Assembly: GCF_900156875.1 (NCBI RefSeq)
Contig: NZ_LT707408.1
Span: 1,253,395 to 1,317,394, forward strand
Direction: 5' to 3'
Length of the DNA stretch: 64,000 nucleotides
Source of the DNA: Robertmurraya dakarensis
Lineage (GTDB): Bacteria; Bacillota; Bacilli; Bacillales; Cytobacillaceae
Shown: one piece after another, positions 29,277 through 39,051 of the stretch
Numbering within the stretch: the first letter of the stretch is position 1
Layout of the letters: each line of letters starts with the position of its first letter
Notes under the pieces: generated by a model
The model's input: only the letters and a program-made list of their open reading frames with translations
What the model was told of the DNA's origin: nothing
Database searches by the model: none
Translations under genes and position numbers: made by a program

Positions 29277-32200
29277 GTGCATTTAAAACGTTTGGATGTT
29301 GTAGGATTTAAATCATTCGCCGAACGCATAGGGGTAGACTTTGTGCAAGGTGTAACAGCGGTTGTGGGACCGAACGGAAGTGGAAAAAGCAATATTACCG
29401 ACGCGATCCGCTGGGTTCTTGGTGAACAGTCCGCCAAATCCCTCCGAGGAGCAAAAATGGAAGATATTATTTTTGCTGGAAGTGATTCTCGAAAGCCTTT
29501 AAATTTTGCTGAGGTGACACTAACGCTCGAAAATGATGATCATTTCCTTCCAATTGATTATCATGAAGTAAGTGTGACGCGAAGAGTATTTCGTTCAGGT
29601 GACAGTGAGTTCTTAATAAATAAACAACCCTGCCGCCTTAAAGATATTATTGATTTATTTATGGACTCCGGGCTCGGCCGGGAGGCTTTTTCGATTATCA
29701 GCCAAGGCCGGGTTGAAGAGATTTTAAACAGTAAAGCTGAGGAACGCAGGACGATATTTGAAGAGGCAGCTGGAGTTTTAAAGTATAAAACTCGAAAAAA
29801 GAAAGCGGAAGGCAAATTAGGGGAAACACAGGAAAACCTTAATCGTGTCAATGATATCATCCACGAACTTGAAAGCCAGGTAGAACCATTAAAAATACAA
29901 GCTTCGATCGCAAAAGACTTTTTACAGCAAAAAGAGGAACTTGAAAAAATCGAGGTTGCTCTGACTGTTCATGAAATCGAGGTATTACACGGAAAATGGG
30001 AGCAGCTTTCTGCAACTCTAGAAGAAAATAAAATGGCGGAAGGAAAGCTGTCCACTAAAGTACAATTGAAAGAAGCGAAAATTGAAGAAACTAGAGATGT
30101 AATTGCAGCTTTAGATGAATCAATTAATGATCTTCAGAACGTTTTGCTGCATGCAAGTGAAGAGCTCGAAAAGCTTGAAGGCCGGAAAGAAGTACTAAAG
30201 GAAAGAAAGAAAAATGCCAAGCAAAATAAAGAGCAGCTTGAAAGAAGTATCGGGGAACTTACAACAAAAATTTCTGAACTAAAAAGACAAAAAGAAGGGC
30301 AGGAGAAAATTGTCTCCACTTTTGAAAAGGAATGTTTTCAATATGAAAACTCCCTTTCTGAAAAGCAAAATCACTTAAAACTCTTTAGTGAAGATTTAGA
30401 AAGTAAAATAGAAACTTTGAAAAGTGATTATATTGAGTTGCTAAACAATCAAGCTACACATAAGAATGAGGTTAAATATATTGAACAGCAGCTTAACCAG
30501 CAAGAAACTAGACATTCAAAGCTAGAAGCTGAGAATGAGAAATTTTTAATACAGCGGCGAGTAATTGAAGAAAGAAAAGCCAAGGTAATAGATCAGCTCC
30601 ATCTTGTGCAAAAGGAATTGGAAGATGGAGTTCATATATTTAGAAAAGAAAAAAAGAAGCTTGAACAGCTGCAAAGTCAATATGAAAAGCAAGAAAAGAC
30701 CCTTTATCAAGCGTACCAATTTTTACAAAAAACTCAATCTAGAAAAGATATGCTTGAGGACATGGAGGAAGATTATTCAGGCTTTTTCCAAGGTGTTAAG
30801 GAAATTCTTAAAGCAAGAAGTGGTAAATTAGCTGGAATTGAAGGAGCCATTGCAGAACTGATTCAAGTGCCAAAAGCATATGAAACAGCTATAGAGATAG
30901 CTCTTGGTGGAGCTATGCAGCATGTCGTTGTAAGTACGGAAGAGAGCGGCAGAAAAGCGATTCAATATTTAAAACAACATTCTTTTGGCAGAGCGACCTT
31001 TTTGCCGCTAAATGTTATGAAAGCCAAAGGTCTCTCGAATACACAACTGCAAGCTATTTCAGGACATCCATCTTTTGTTGGTGTTGCTTCCGAACTAATT
31101 AACTATAACTCGAAGTATCAAAGTGTGGTCGCTAACTTATTGGGAACAGTTGTAGTGACAACGGATTTAAAAGGTGCTAATGATATGGCTAAGATCCTCC
31201 AATATCGCTGCAGATTTGTGACAGTGGACGGAGATGTTGTCAATCCTGGCGGTTCTATGACAGGTGGTACGACAAAACAGAATGCATCCTCACTATTAAG
31301 TAGAAAAGGTGAGTTAGAAGAGCTTAAAGTTAAGCTTACGCAGATGGAGAATAAGACGCTTCAGCTTGAAGAACATGTTAAGCAGCTGAAGGAAGATGTT
31401 CAAGTTCAAAAAGCTTTGTTAGAACAATTAAGAGCTTCTGGAGAAGACCTCCGCATTAGGGAACAATCTGTCAAAGGGGACCTTCGGGAAGTGGAGCTTG
31501 AAGAGCAAAATGTTAATGAAAGACTTTCATTTTACGATATGGATAAGGCTGAATATGGGACGCAGCAAGAAAAATTGAAAGTGAGAAAAAAAGAATTAAC
31601 GTATTTACTAGAGAGGGATCAACATAAGATTGCCGAGATCGATCGGGAGGTAGCGGAATTAACTCAACAAAAAAATACACAAGCTACATCGAAGGAAGTT
31701 CTACTCGAAGATATAAATGAACTAAAAATCAAACTTGCAGCCAAGAAAGAGCAGTTTAGCCATGCAAAAGAAAAGCTGATGTCGATTGAGGCACAGCTTA
31801 CAGAAAACCAAGAAAGATTGTCACTAGCAAAAGAAGATTTGGAACTGTTATCTTCAGAGATGTCACATAGTTCCTCTGGAGAGTTGAGTCTAGAAGAAGC
31901 TGCGAATCGCAAGTTACAAGATAAAAATGAAACTTTGAACTTAATTTCTTCAAGAAGAGAAGAACGGTTGAGCTTATCAAGTCAGCTTGAGGATGCGGAG
32001 TTTGAACTAAAAGAGCTAAAACGTCAGCATAAGGGAATAAGTGGAATTTTATTGGACGATGAGGTTAAATTAAATCGTCTGGATGTAGAACTAGACAATC
32101 TCCTTGCACAGCTAAGAGAGGAATATTTACTTACCTATGAGGGAGCGAAGGCAGAATATCCTTTAACAATCCCTGCTGAGGAGGCAAGGAAGAAAGTCAA

Positions 32201-32846
32201 GCTGATTAAATTAGCGATCGAGGAACTTGGAACTGTTAATTTAGGAGCTATTGAAGAATATGATCGTGTTTCCGAACGTTACGAATTTCTACTAGAACAA
32301 AGAAATGACTTGCAGGAAGCAAAAGATACGTTGTTCCAAGTGATTGATGAGATGGATGAGGAAATGAAAAAGCGATTTCAGCAAACCTTTAACGGGATAC
32401 GTTCCCACTTTGAGTTTGTATTCCAAGCGTTATTTGGCGGAGGACGAGCAGATCTGCGCTTGACAGACCCAGATGATCTTCTTAATACAGGTGTTGATAT
32501 CGTAGCACAGCCACCAGGAAAAAAACTACAAAATTTAGGGCTTTTATCCGGTGGAGAACGTTCTTTAACGGCGATTGCATTATTATTTTCTATTTTAAAA
32601 GTAAGACCCGTTCCCTTTTGTATTTTAGATGAAGTAGAAGCGGCGCTCGATGAGGCAAATGTTCATCGATTTAGTCAGTACTTAAAAAGATACAGCTCTG
32701 GAACACAATTTATCGTTATTACACATCGCAAAGGAACGATGGAGGGTGCGGACGTCTTATATGGTGTTACGATGCAGGAGTCAGGTGTATCGAAAGTAGT
32801 ATCCGTGAGGCTTGAAGATTCAAAGGAGCTCATTCAATCATCATAA
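29277..32846 (+). CDS. smc: Chromosome condensation and segregation protein SMC
   Basis: The SMC ATPase of the Smc-ScpAB condensin, loaded at ParB-parS and travelling along the chromosome arms. It has 1189 residues: N-terminal Walker A GPNGSGKSN at about 32-40, long coiled coil, hinge about 500-660 (GFFQGVKEILKA to GGSMTGGT), returning coiled coil, signature LLSGGERSLTA near 1091 and Walker B FCILDEVEAALDEAN near 1114. The start is GTG 29277 after AAGGGGGA, giving VHLKRLDVVGFKSFAER; ATG 29253 would add eight residues and put the ribosome site inside the gene. Confidence 0.96.
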   Translation: MHLKRLDVVGFKSFAERIGVDFVQGVTAVVGPNGSGKSNITDAIRWVLGEQSAKSLRGAKMEDIIFAGSDSRKPLNFAEVTLTLENDDHFLPIDYHEVSVTRRVFRSGDSEFLINKQPCRLKDIIDLFMDSGLGREAFSIISQGRVEEILNSKAEERRTIFEEAAGVLKYKTRKKKAEGKLGETQENLNRVNDIIHELESQVEPLKIQASIAKDFLQQKEELEKIEVALTVHEIEVLHGKWEQLSATLEENKMAEGKLSTKVQLKEAKIEETRDVIAALDESINDLQNVLLHASEELEKLEGRKEVLKERKKNAKQNKEQLERSIGELTTKISELKRQKEGQEKIVSTFEKECFQYENSLSEKQNHLKLFSEDLESKIETLKSDYIELLNNQATHKNEVKYIEQQLNQQETRHSKLEAENEKFLIQRRVIEERKAKVIDQLHLVQKELEDGVHIFRKEKKKLEQLQSQYEKQEKTLYQAYQFLQKTQSRKDMLEDMEEDYSGFFQGVKEILKARSGKLAGIEGAIAELIQVPKAYETAIEIALGGAMQHVVVSTEESGRKAIQYLKQHSFGRATFLPLNVMKAKGLSNTQLQAISGHPSFVGVASELINYNSKYQSVVANLLGTVVVTTDLKGANDMAKILQYRCRFVTVDGDVVNPGGSMTGGTTKQNASSLLSRKGELEELKVKLTQMENKTLQLEEHVKQLKEDVQVQKALLEQLRASGEDLRIREQSVKGDLREVELEEQNVNERLSFYDMDKAEYGTQQEKLKVRKKELTYLLERDQHKIAEIDREVAELTQQKNTQATSKEVLLEDINELKIKLAAKKEQFSHAKEKLMSIEAQLTENQERLSLAKEDLELLSSEMSHSSSGELSLEEAANRKLQDKNETLNLISSRREERLSLSSQLEDAEFELKELKRQHKGISGILLDDEVKLNRLDVELDNLLAQLREEYLLTYEGAKAEYPLTIPAEEARKKVKLIKLAIEELGTVNLGAIEEYDRVSERYEFLLEQRNDLQEAKDTLFQVIDEMDEEMKKRFQQTFNGIRSHFEFVFQALFGGGRADLRLTDPDDLLNTGVDIVAQPPGKKLQNLGLLSGGERSLTAIALLFSILKVRPVPFCILDEVEAALDEANVHRFSQYLKRYSSGTQFIVITHRKGTMEGADVLYGVTMQESGVSKVVSVRLEDSKELIQSS

Positions 32847-32867
32847 GACCTAGTTGTTTTATCTCTC

Positions 32868-32902
32868 TTTTGGGGTGATCTTATATGCTTCACCCCTCAA
32901 AA
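32868..32902 (+). other. Hairpin between smc and ftsY
   Basis: TTTTGGGGTGA pairs with TCACCCC(T)CAAAA, an 11-bp stem with one bulge around a TATATG-containing loop. No T-run follows, so it is more likely an RNA processing or stability element in a continuous transcript than a terminator. Confidence 0.5.
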
Positions 32903-32922
32903 TACATAAGGAAGTGATCATT

Positions 32923-33921
32923 ATGAGTTTTTTTAAGAGATTAAAAGAAAAGATAACGAAACAAACAGACACTGTAACTGAAAAATTTAAAGATGGACTT
33001 ACAAAGACAAGGGATAATTTTTCGAGTAAAGTGAATGATTTGGTAGCCCGATATCGTAAGGTTGATGAAGACTTCTTTGAGGAACTTGAAGAAATTCTCA
33101 TCCAAGCAGATGTTGGATTTGATACAGTTATGGAGTTAATAGATGAGTTGAAAATGGAAGTGAAACGAAAAAATATTCAGGATCCGGCGGAAGTTCAGGG
33201 AGTCATTTCGGAAAAATTGGTTGAGATTTATAATAGCGGAAACGAGGCTTCCTCTGAGCTTAATATTCAGGAGACAGGTTTGACTGTTATTTTATTTGTT
33301 GGTGTAAATGGAGTCGGCAAAACGACAACGATAGGAAAGCTAGCCCATAAATTTAAATCTGAAGGCAAAAAAGTGGTCCTTGCCGCTGGTGATACATTTC
33401 GTGCGGGTGCCATTGAGCAGCTTGAGGTTTGGGGTGAACGTGTCGGGGTTGATGTCATAAAACAGGATGCAGGATCGGATCCGGCGGCAGTAATGTTTGA
33501 TGCTATTCAAGCGGCTAAATCCAGAAATACGGATATTTTATTATGTGATACGGCTGGACGACTTCAAAATAAAGTAAACTTAATGAAAGAGCTTGAAAAA
33601 GTGAAGCGGGTCATTGAAAGGGAAATTCCGGGAGCTCCACATGAAGTATTATTAGTGCTCGATGCGACAACTGGACAAAATGCAATGATCCAAGCAAAGA
33701 CCTTTAAGGAAGCTACAAATGTCAGCGGGATTGTGTTAACAAAATTGGATGGAACAGCAAAGGGCGGTATTGTTCTTGCGATTCGTAATGAGCTGCATAT
33801 TCCGGTGAAATTTGTTGGACTTGGTGAGAAAATGGATGATCTTCAAGAGTTTGATGCAGAGCAATACGTATATGGTTTGTTTGCCGATCTAGTTGAAAAG
33901 GAAGAGCTTGAAGAGCAATAA
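32923..33921 (+). CDS. ftsY: Signal recognition particle receptor FtsY
   Basis: The SRP receptor GTPase at the membrane that receives ribosome-nascent chains from Ffh. It is 332 residues: basic N-terminus ([15 protein letters not shown]), N domain, and G domain with [16 protein letters not shown] near 127, [21 protein letters not shown] and [10 protein letters not shown]. The ATG at 32923 has AAGGAAGTGA upstream; longer in-frame readings enter the smc-ftsY hairpin. A repeat element follows. Confidence 0.95.
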   Translation: MSFFKRLKEKITKQTDTVTEKFKDGLTKTRDNFSSKVNDLVARYRKVDEDFFEELEEILIQADVGFDTVMELIDELKMEVKRKNIQDPAEVQGVISEKLVEIYNSGNEASSELNIQETGLTVILFVGVNGVGKTTTIGKLAHKFKSEGKKVVLAAGDTFRAGAIEQLEVWGERVGVDVIKQDAGSDPAAVMFDAIQAAKSRNTDILLCDTAGRLQNKVNLMKELEKVKRVIEREIPGAPHEVLLVLDATTGQNAMIQAKTFKEATNVSGIVLTKLDGTAKGGIVLAIRNELHIPVKFVGLGEKMDDLQEFDAEQYVYGLFADLVEKEELEEQ

Positions 33922-33944
33922 GGAAACTGCTTGCGATTTCGTTT

Positions 33945-34068
33945 TGTCTAGCTCCAGCGGCTAGCCCCTTGAGGTCATAAGCTAATCCCTTACAGAAGGC
34001 TAAAAGCATGCCTTCTTCCAGGGCTTTCCTTATGCTTGTCGGGGCTGGACAAGCCGCTTCCGCTTTTC
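33945..34068 (+). repeat. Dispersed hairpin repeat, copy 1
   Basis: About 124 bp between ftsY and ylxM. It folds end to end: AGCGGCT (33956) with AGCCGCT (34052), AGCCCC (33963) with GGGGCT (34041), CATAAG (33976) with CTTATG (34029), and AGAAGGC (33994) with GCCTTCT (34010). An inverted copy lies at 38749-38870. From memory, elements of this type (GTCTAGCTCCAG...CTTCCGCTTTT) recur between genes in Bacillaceae; they encode nothing. It may end the ftsY transcript. Confidence 0.8.
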
Positions 34069-34087
34069 ATTTTGTAAAGGTAATACC

Positions 34088-34116
34088 TTGACATTAGCAT
34101 GCATTCTGTGTAGACT
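34088..34116 (+). promoter_or_regulatory. Putative sigma-A promoter of ylxM-ffh
   Basis: TTGACA (34088-34093, consensus), 17 bases, TAGACT (34111-34116). The start would be near 34123, some 34 bases before ylxM. Confidence 0.5.
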
Positions 34117-34156
34117 GTCTATGTAAAGGCTTTTCACTTAACAAGGAGGGGAATCA

Positions 34157-34489
34157 ATGCTTGAAAAGACTACCCGCATGAATTTTTTGTATGATTTTTA
34201 TCAATCCTTGTTAACGCCGAAACAGCAAAGTTATATGTCTTTGTATTACTTAGATGACTATTCTCTTGGTGAAATTGCAGAGGAATATGGCGTAAGCCGG
34301 CAAGCGGTTTACGATAATATTAAACGTACAGAAGCTATGCTCGAGGAATATGAGGAAAAGCTGTTGTTATTTCAAAAGTTTCAAGAACGCAGTAAACTGC
34401 TGGCTGATATGCGAGAGATGCTGAAAGAAAATTCACCATCCTTGCAATCTCTCTCTGAGGTAGTTGCTGAGCTTGAGAAATTAGATTAG
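34157..34489 (+). CDS. ylxM: YlxM, helix-turn-helix protein of the SRP operon
   Basis: A 110-residue YlxM/p13 protein, sigma-70 region-4-like, reported in streptococci to modulate SRP activity. The HTH is [23 protein letters not shown] (a family constant), preceded by [19 protein letters not shown] and followed by a Glu/Lys-rich coiled coil. It ends 14 bases before ffh, with which it is nearly always paired. The exact function in Bacillus is not established. Confidence 0.93.
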   Translation: MLEKTTRMNFLYDFYQSLLTPKQQSYMSLYYLDDYSLGEIAEEYGVSRQAVYDNIKRTEAMLEEYEEKLLLFQKFQERSKLLADMREMLKENSPSLQSLSEVVAELEKLD

Positions 34490-34503
34490 GAGGCGGCGTG
34501 TGA

Positions 34504-35859
34504 ATGGCGTTTGAAGGATTAGCCGACCGACTGCAAAATACGATCCAAAAGATCCGCGGTAAAGGGAAAGTAAATGAAGCGGATGTAAAAGAAATGATGC
34601 GTGAAGTTCGTCTAGCTCTTTTAGAGGCAGACGTTAACTTTAAAGTCGTCAAAGAATTTGTCAAAAAAGTAAGTGAACGTGCAGTAGGGCAAGAAGTAAT
34701 GAAAAGCTTAACGCCTGGTCAGCAGGTCATCAAAGTTGTAAAAGAAGAATTAACTGCGCTGATGGGTGGAGAGGAAAGTAAAATTGCTGTTGCCAGCCGC
34801 CCTCCAACCGTTATCATGATGGTTGGACTGCAAGGTGCCGGGAAGACGACAACAACTGGTAAGCTCGCGAATCTTCTGCGAAAAAAATACAATCGTAACC
34901 CGATGCTTGTTGCAGCTGATATCTATCGACCTGCAGCAATTAAGCAGCTCGAAACGCTGGGCAAGCAGCTGAGTATGCCGGTATTTTCTCTGGGGGATCA
35001 GGTTAGTCCGGTGGAGATTGCAAAGCAGGCCATAGCTAAAGCAAAAGAAGAGCATCATGATTATGTGTTAATTGATACAGCAGGCCGATTGCATGTAGAT
35101 GAAGCTTTGATGGGGGAATTAAAAGATATTAAAGAACTCACAAAGCCAGATGAAATATTCCTTGTTGTCGATGCAATGACCGGACAAGACGCTGTAAATG
35201 TGGCTCAAAGCTTTAATGAACAGCTTGGTTTAACAGGAGTTGTCCTGACTAAACTAGATGGGGATACTCGTGGTGGTGCGGCACTTTCTATTCGGTCTGT
35301 TACCCAGACTCCCATTAAATTCGTCGGTCTTGGAGAAAAAATGGATGCGATTGAGTCATTCCATCCAGAACGGATGGCTTCACGTATTCTAGGCATGGGG
35401 GACGTACTTACTTTAATTGAAAAAGCACAGGCGAATGTGGATGAAGAAAAAGCAAAGGAACTTGAGAAGAAAATGCGGACAGCCTCATTTACGTTCGATG
35501 ACTTCCTTGAACAGCTGGGACAGGTCCGTAATATGGGACCTCTCGATGAGCTTTTGAAAATGATGCCAGGTGCTAATAAAATTAAAGGTCTCAATAATCT
35601 TCAAATTGATGAAAAACAAATCTCACATGTAGAAGCGATAATCAAGTCGATGACAAAGGAAGAAAAGACTCATCCTGAGATTATCACGGCGAATCGCAGA
35701 AAAAGGATTGCAAAAGGAAGCGGGACTTCTGTGCCAGAAGTAAACCGTTTGTTAAAGCAATTCGAAGATATGAAAAAAATGATGAAACAAATGTCTAATA
35801 TGCAGCAAAAAGGCAAGAAAAAGGGCGGACTTAAGCTTCCGTTTAATCCATTTCAATAG
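34504..35859 (+). CDS. ffh: Signal recognition particle protein Ffh
   Basis: The SRP54 GTPase that binds 4.5S/scRNA and signal sequences. It has 451 residues: N domain, G domain with GLQGAGKTTTTGKLA near 108, DIYRPAAIKQLE, IDTAGRLHVD and LTKLDGDTRGGAAL; then the Met-rich M domain (VRNMGPLDELLKMMPG and the tail KKMMKQMSNMQQ). ATG 34504 gives MAFEGLADRLQ as in B. subtilis. Confidence 0.97.
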   Translation: MAFEGLADRLQNTIQKIRGKGKVNEADVKEMMREVRLALLEADVNFKVVKEFVKKVSERAVGQEVMKSLTPGQQVIKVVKEELTALMGGEESKIAVASRPPTVIMMVGLQGAGKTTTTGKLANLLRKKYNRNPMLVAADIYRPAAIKQLETLGKQLSMPVFSLGDQVSPVEIAKQAIAKAKEEHHDYVLIDTAGRLHVDEALMGELKDIKELTKPDEIFLVVDAMTGQDAVNVAQSFNEQLGLTGVVLTKLDGDTRGGAALSIRSVTQTPIKFVGLGEKMDAIESFHPERMASRILGMGDVLTLIEKAQANVDEEKAKELEKKMRTASFTFDDFLEQLGQVRNMGPLDELLKMMPGANKIKGLNNLQIDEKQISHVEAIIKSMTKEEKTHPEIITANRRKRIAKGSGTSVPEVNRLLKQFEDMKKMMKQMSNMQQKGKKKGGLKLPFNPFQ

Positions 35860-35896
35860 AAAAAAGTTGAAATTTTTGCCTGACAAGAAAAAACAC

Positions 35897-35925
35897 TTTA
35901 CAAACTAATTAACAATTGATATCAT
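35897..35925 (+). promoter_or_regulatory. Sigma-A promoter of rpsP
   Basis: TTTACA (35897-35902), 17 bases, TATCAT (35920-35925); the start would be near 35932, with GGAGGTG and the rpsP ATG following. Confidence 0.6.
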
Positions 35926-35939
35926 ACTATCTTGTGTGA

Positions 35940-36236
<297 letters not shown>

Positions 36237-36254
36237 GCTTACAGCTAATAGCGA

Positions 36255-36485
36255 ATGAAAGAGCTTATTGAAACGATTGTTAAGCCCCTTGTAGACTTCC
36301 CTGAAGATGTTCAGGTGGAGACACAAGAAGGTGCTGATCGCGTTACCTATCAGCTTAGTGTAAATAAAAGCGATATGGGAAAAGTAATCGGCAAGCAAGG
36401 GCGTGTAGCTAAATCTATTCGAACTGTTGTCTATGCAGCAGGAGCATCACAGCAGAAAAAGCTTTTTTTAGAAATTGTTGAATAA
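36255..36485 (+). CDS. khpA: RNA-binding protein KhpA (YlqC, KH domain)
   Basis: A 76-residue single KH-domain protein with the GxxG loop as GKVIGKQGRVAKSIRTVV. In streptococci KhpA works with KhpB (Jag) in cell elongation and RNA binding; the Bacillus role is less clear. The ribosome site is weak, so expression probably depends on coupling to rpsP. A terminator follows. Confidence 0.92.
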   Translation: MKELIETIVKPLVDFPEDVQVETQEGADRVTYQLSVNKSDMGKVIGKQGRVAKSIRTVVYAAGASQQKKLFLEIVE

Positions 36486-36500
36486 ACATTTCAGGCAAAC

Positions 36501-36528
36501 AGGAGGAGGGGGAACCCCTCCTTTTTTA
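36501..36528 (+). terminator. Terminator of rpsP-khpA
   Basis: AGGAGGGG pairs with CCCCTCCT around a GAA loop (centre near 36513) followed by TTTTTT. It is GC-rich and strong. Confidence 0.8.
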
Positions 36529-36596
36529 TATTGCAGAAAAAATTCGTACATAAAGTTAGACACACCATTACTTCCCCCCCGTTAGGAGGTTCAGTT

Positions 36597-36989
36597 ATGA
36601 ACGTTCTTCAAAATGTTATTGTTAAACAGGTTCTAACCGAAAGAAGCAAAAATCAACTGCTTGAAAAATATCATGAGAACAAGGTGCAATTAGAGAAAGA
36701 ATGTGACCAGCTGCGTTTTGAATTAAAAAAGATGGAGAAAACAAAGAAATTTCAGTCTGCCAATCTTAAAAATCATTTTGAAAAAGAAATACATACAAGA
36801 CAGGAAAAACTAAAGTTGCTTGAGTTTCAGATAGAACAATTACATATGCTACCTATAGGCAGTGAGTTAAAGGAAAAGGAAATTCAAGGAATAGTTGAAG
36901 TGAACGTGGGAGATAAATGGGAAGATATTATACAAACAAGGACAATCATTATTAAAGATGGTGTCGTGGCTGAAATACGCGAGAGGTGA
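36597..36989 (+). CDS. ylqD: YlqD family coiled-coil protein
   Basis: A 130-residue YlqD protein of unknown function. The N-terminus [19 protein letters not shown] is followed by a Lys/Glu coiled coil (about 25-85) and a small C-terminal beta domain ([28 protein letters not shown]). ATG 36597 has TTAGGAGG 7 bases upstream. It overlaps the rimM region and always lies before rimM-trmD in Bacillus, which hints at ribosome biogenesis but does not prove it. Confidence 0.9.
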   Translation: MNVLQNVIVKQVLTERSKNQLLEKYHENKVQLEKECDQLRFELKKMEKTKKFQSANLKNHFEKEIHTRQEKLKLLEFQIEQLHMLPIGSELKEKEIQGIVEVNVGDKWEDIIQTRTIIIKDGVVAEIRER

Positions 36990-36994
36990 GAGTA

Positions 36995-37513
36995 TTGGAA
37001 AAATGGTTTAACGTTGGAAAAATAGTAAATACTCATGGAATTAAAGGTGAGGTTCGCGTGATCTCAAAAACGGATTTTCCAGATGAACGATATGCACCTG
37101 GTAAGCAGCTCTTCTTATTTATGCCTGGTGCAACAAATCCAATTGAGTTAACGGTTAACTCCCATCGGACTCATAAATCATTCGATTTATTAACATTCAA
37201 AGGGTATGAAAATGTAAATGATGTTGAGAAGATGAAGGGTGGACTATTAAAGGTTCGGGAGGATCAACTTTCGGAGTTAGAGGAAGATGAATTTTACTTC
37301 CATGAAATCATCGGTTGTCTTGTTTTTACAACAAAGGGCGAAGAAATTGGGAAAATAAAAGAAATTTTAACTCCAGGTGCAAACGATGTGTGGGTAGTGA
37401 AAGGAAAGGGAGGAAAAGATATTTTAATCCCTTATATTGATGAAGTTGTAAAAAAGGTTGATGTGAAAGAGAAAATAATCCTGATTGATCCAATGGAAGG
37501 GTTATTATCATGA
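36995..37513 (+). CDS. rimM: 16S rRNA processing protein RimM
   Basis: A 30S maturation factor that binds S19 and the 30S head. It is 172 residues with an N-terminal RimM domain ([21 protein letters not shown]) and a C-terminal PRC barrel ([33 protein letters not shown]). The TTG at 36995, 6 bases after GAGGTG, fits the B. subtilis start (M-x-K-x-WFNVGK); GTG 36986 overlaps the ribosome site. It overlaps trmD by 4 bases. Confidence 0.93.
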   Translation: MEKWFNVGKIVNTHGIKGEVRVISKTDFPDERYAPGKQLFLFMPGATNPIELTVNSHRTHKSFDLLTFKGYENVNDVEKMKGGLLKVREDQLSELEEDEFYFHEIIGCLVFTTKGEEIGKIKEILTPGANDVWVVKGKGGKDILIPYIDEVVKKVDVKEKIILIDPMEGLLS

Positions 37514-38253
37514 TGCATATTGATGTGTTAACACTTTTTCCAGAAATGTTTGATGGTGTGCTGGGGTCTTCTATTTTAAATAAGGCCGCGGAGACTAATG
37601 CAGTCCGTTATAATATTGTTAATTTCCGGGAATTTGCTGACAATAAGCATAAAACGGTTGATGACTATCCTTATGGCGGTGGAGCAGGAATGGTCTTAAA
37701 ACCCCAGCCAATTTTTGACGGAGTAGCTAACCTAAAGGAACAAGCTAAAACGGAGAATCCCCGTGTGATTCTTTTATGTCCACAAGGAAAACGGCATGAT
37801 CAAAGACTAGCTGAAGAATTAGCGAAAGAGGAACATTTAATTTTTATTTGCGGCCATTACGAAGGGTATGACGAAAGGATTCGACAGCATGTTATTACAG
37901 ATGAAATTTCAATAGGAGATTATGTCTTAACTGGCGGAGAACTCGGTGCAATGGTGGTCATTGATAGTGTCGTGAGATTGCTTCCAGGCGTACTAGGAAA
38001 TGAAGAATCTCACCAGAGGGACTCGTTTAGCACGGGTGTACTCGAGCATCCGCATTATACTAGACCTGCTGATTTTAGAGGCTTGAAGGTGCCAGACGTG
38101 CTTATTTCTGGTAATCACCGCTTAATAGATGAATGGCGAGCGAAAGAATCGCTGCGCAGGACTTACGAACGACGACCTGACCTAATAGAAGGGTTGGAGT
38201 TAACAGATGAACAAAAAGCCTGGTTAATAGAATTTAAAAAACAAGAGAAATAA
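37510..38253 (+). CDS. trmD: tRNA (guanine-N1)-methyltransferase TrmD
   Basis: Methylates G37 next to the anticodon, preventing +1 frameshifts. It is 247 residues of the SPOUT class with the trefoil-knot SAM motifs [36 protein letters not shown], the [16 protein letters not shown] loop and [10 protein letters not shown]. The stop of rimM overlaps the start as ATGA; ATG 37513 immediately follows and is equally possible. The rplS promoter overlaps its end. Confidence 0.96.
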   Translation: MMHIDVLTLFPEMFDGVLGSSILNKAAETNAVRYNIVNFREFADNKHKTVDDYPYGGGAGMVLKPQPIFDGVANLKEQAKTENPRVILLCPQGKRHDQRLAEELAKEEHLIFICGHYEGYDERIRQHVITDEISIGDYVLTGGELGAMVVIDSVVRLLPGVLGNEESHQRDSFSTGVLEHPHYTRPADFRGLKVPDVLISGNHRLIDEWRAKESLRRTYERRPDLIEGLELTDEQKAWLIEFKKQEK

Positions 38254-38255
38254 TC

Positions 38256-38284
38256 TTGATGTTCTCGTTTAATTATGGTATTAT
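38256..38284 (+). promoter_or_regulatory. Sigma-A promoter of rplS
   Basis: TTGATG (38256-38261), 17 bases, TATTAT (38279-38284), starting 3 bases after the trmD stop. Confidence 0.65.
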
Positions 38285-38291
38285 ATTTTTT

Positions 38292-38744
<453 letters not shown>

Positions 38745-38748
38745 TGCT

Positions 38749-38870
38749 AAAAGCGGAAGCACCTTGGTCAGCCCCGACCAGCACAAGACGAGCCTCATGG
38801 AAAGGTGTTCTTTACCTTTCCGGGAGGATTGGCTTGTGACTCGAGGGGCTAGGTGCTGCAGCTGGATAAG
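38749..38870 (-). repeat. Dispersed hairpin repeat, copy 2 (inverted)
   Basis: The reverse complement aligns with 33945-34068: it shares CTAGCCCC, the GTCGGGGCTG block and the CTTCCGCTTTT end. Its stems are AGCACCT (38758)/AGGTGCT (38851), AGCCCC (38770)/GGGGCT (38845), CACAAG (38782)/CTTGTG (38833) and GGAAAGGT (38799)/ACCTTTCC (38814). Two of the stems differ from copy 1 by paired changes. Confidence 0.8.
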
Positions 38871-38880
38871 GTTTAGAGAA

Positions 38881-38907
38881 GGAGCTTGTTCTGCAAGCTC
38901 TTTTTTC
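38881..38907 (+). terminator. Terminator downstream of rplS
   Basis: GAGCTTG (38882-38888) pairs with CAAGCTC (38894-38900) around TTCTG, followed by six T residues. It lies just after the repeat element. Confidence 0.75.
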
Positions 38908-38965
38908 ATAGTTAAAATTAAAAATTTAAAAATTATTTTCAAATCGTGCATCATAAGGAAAACTT

Positions 38966-38994
38966 TTGTAAAATAAAATAAATAGGTGTATCCT
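38966..38994 (+). promoter_or_regulatory. Putative sigma-A promoter of lepB
   Basis: TTGTAA (38966-38971), 17 bases, TATCCT (38989-38994). The start would be near 39001, 51 bases before lepB. In the leader, ATG 39017 (6 bases after GGAG) opens a 26-codon out-of-frame ORF running into lepB. Confidence 0.35.
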
Positions 38995-39051
38995 TCAATT
39001 AAAATTGGAGTGATTGATGATAACTGTTAGTAGAATGGTGGGGAAGGTAGC

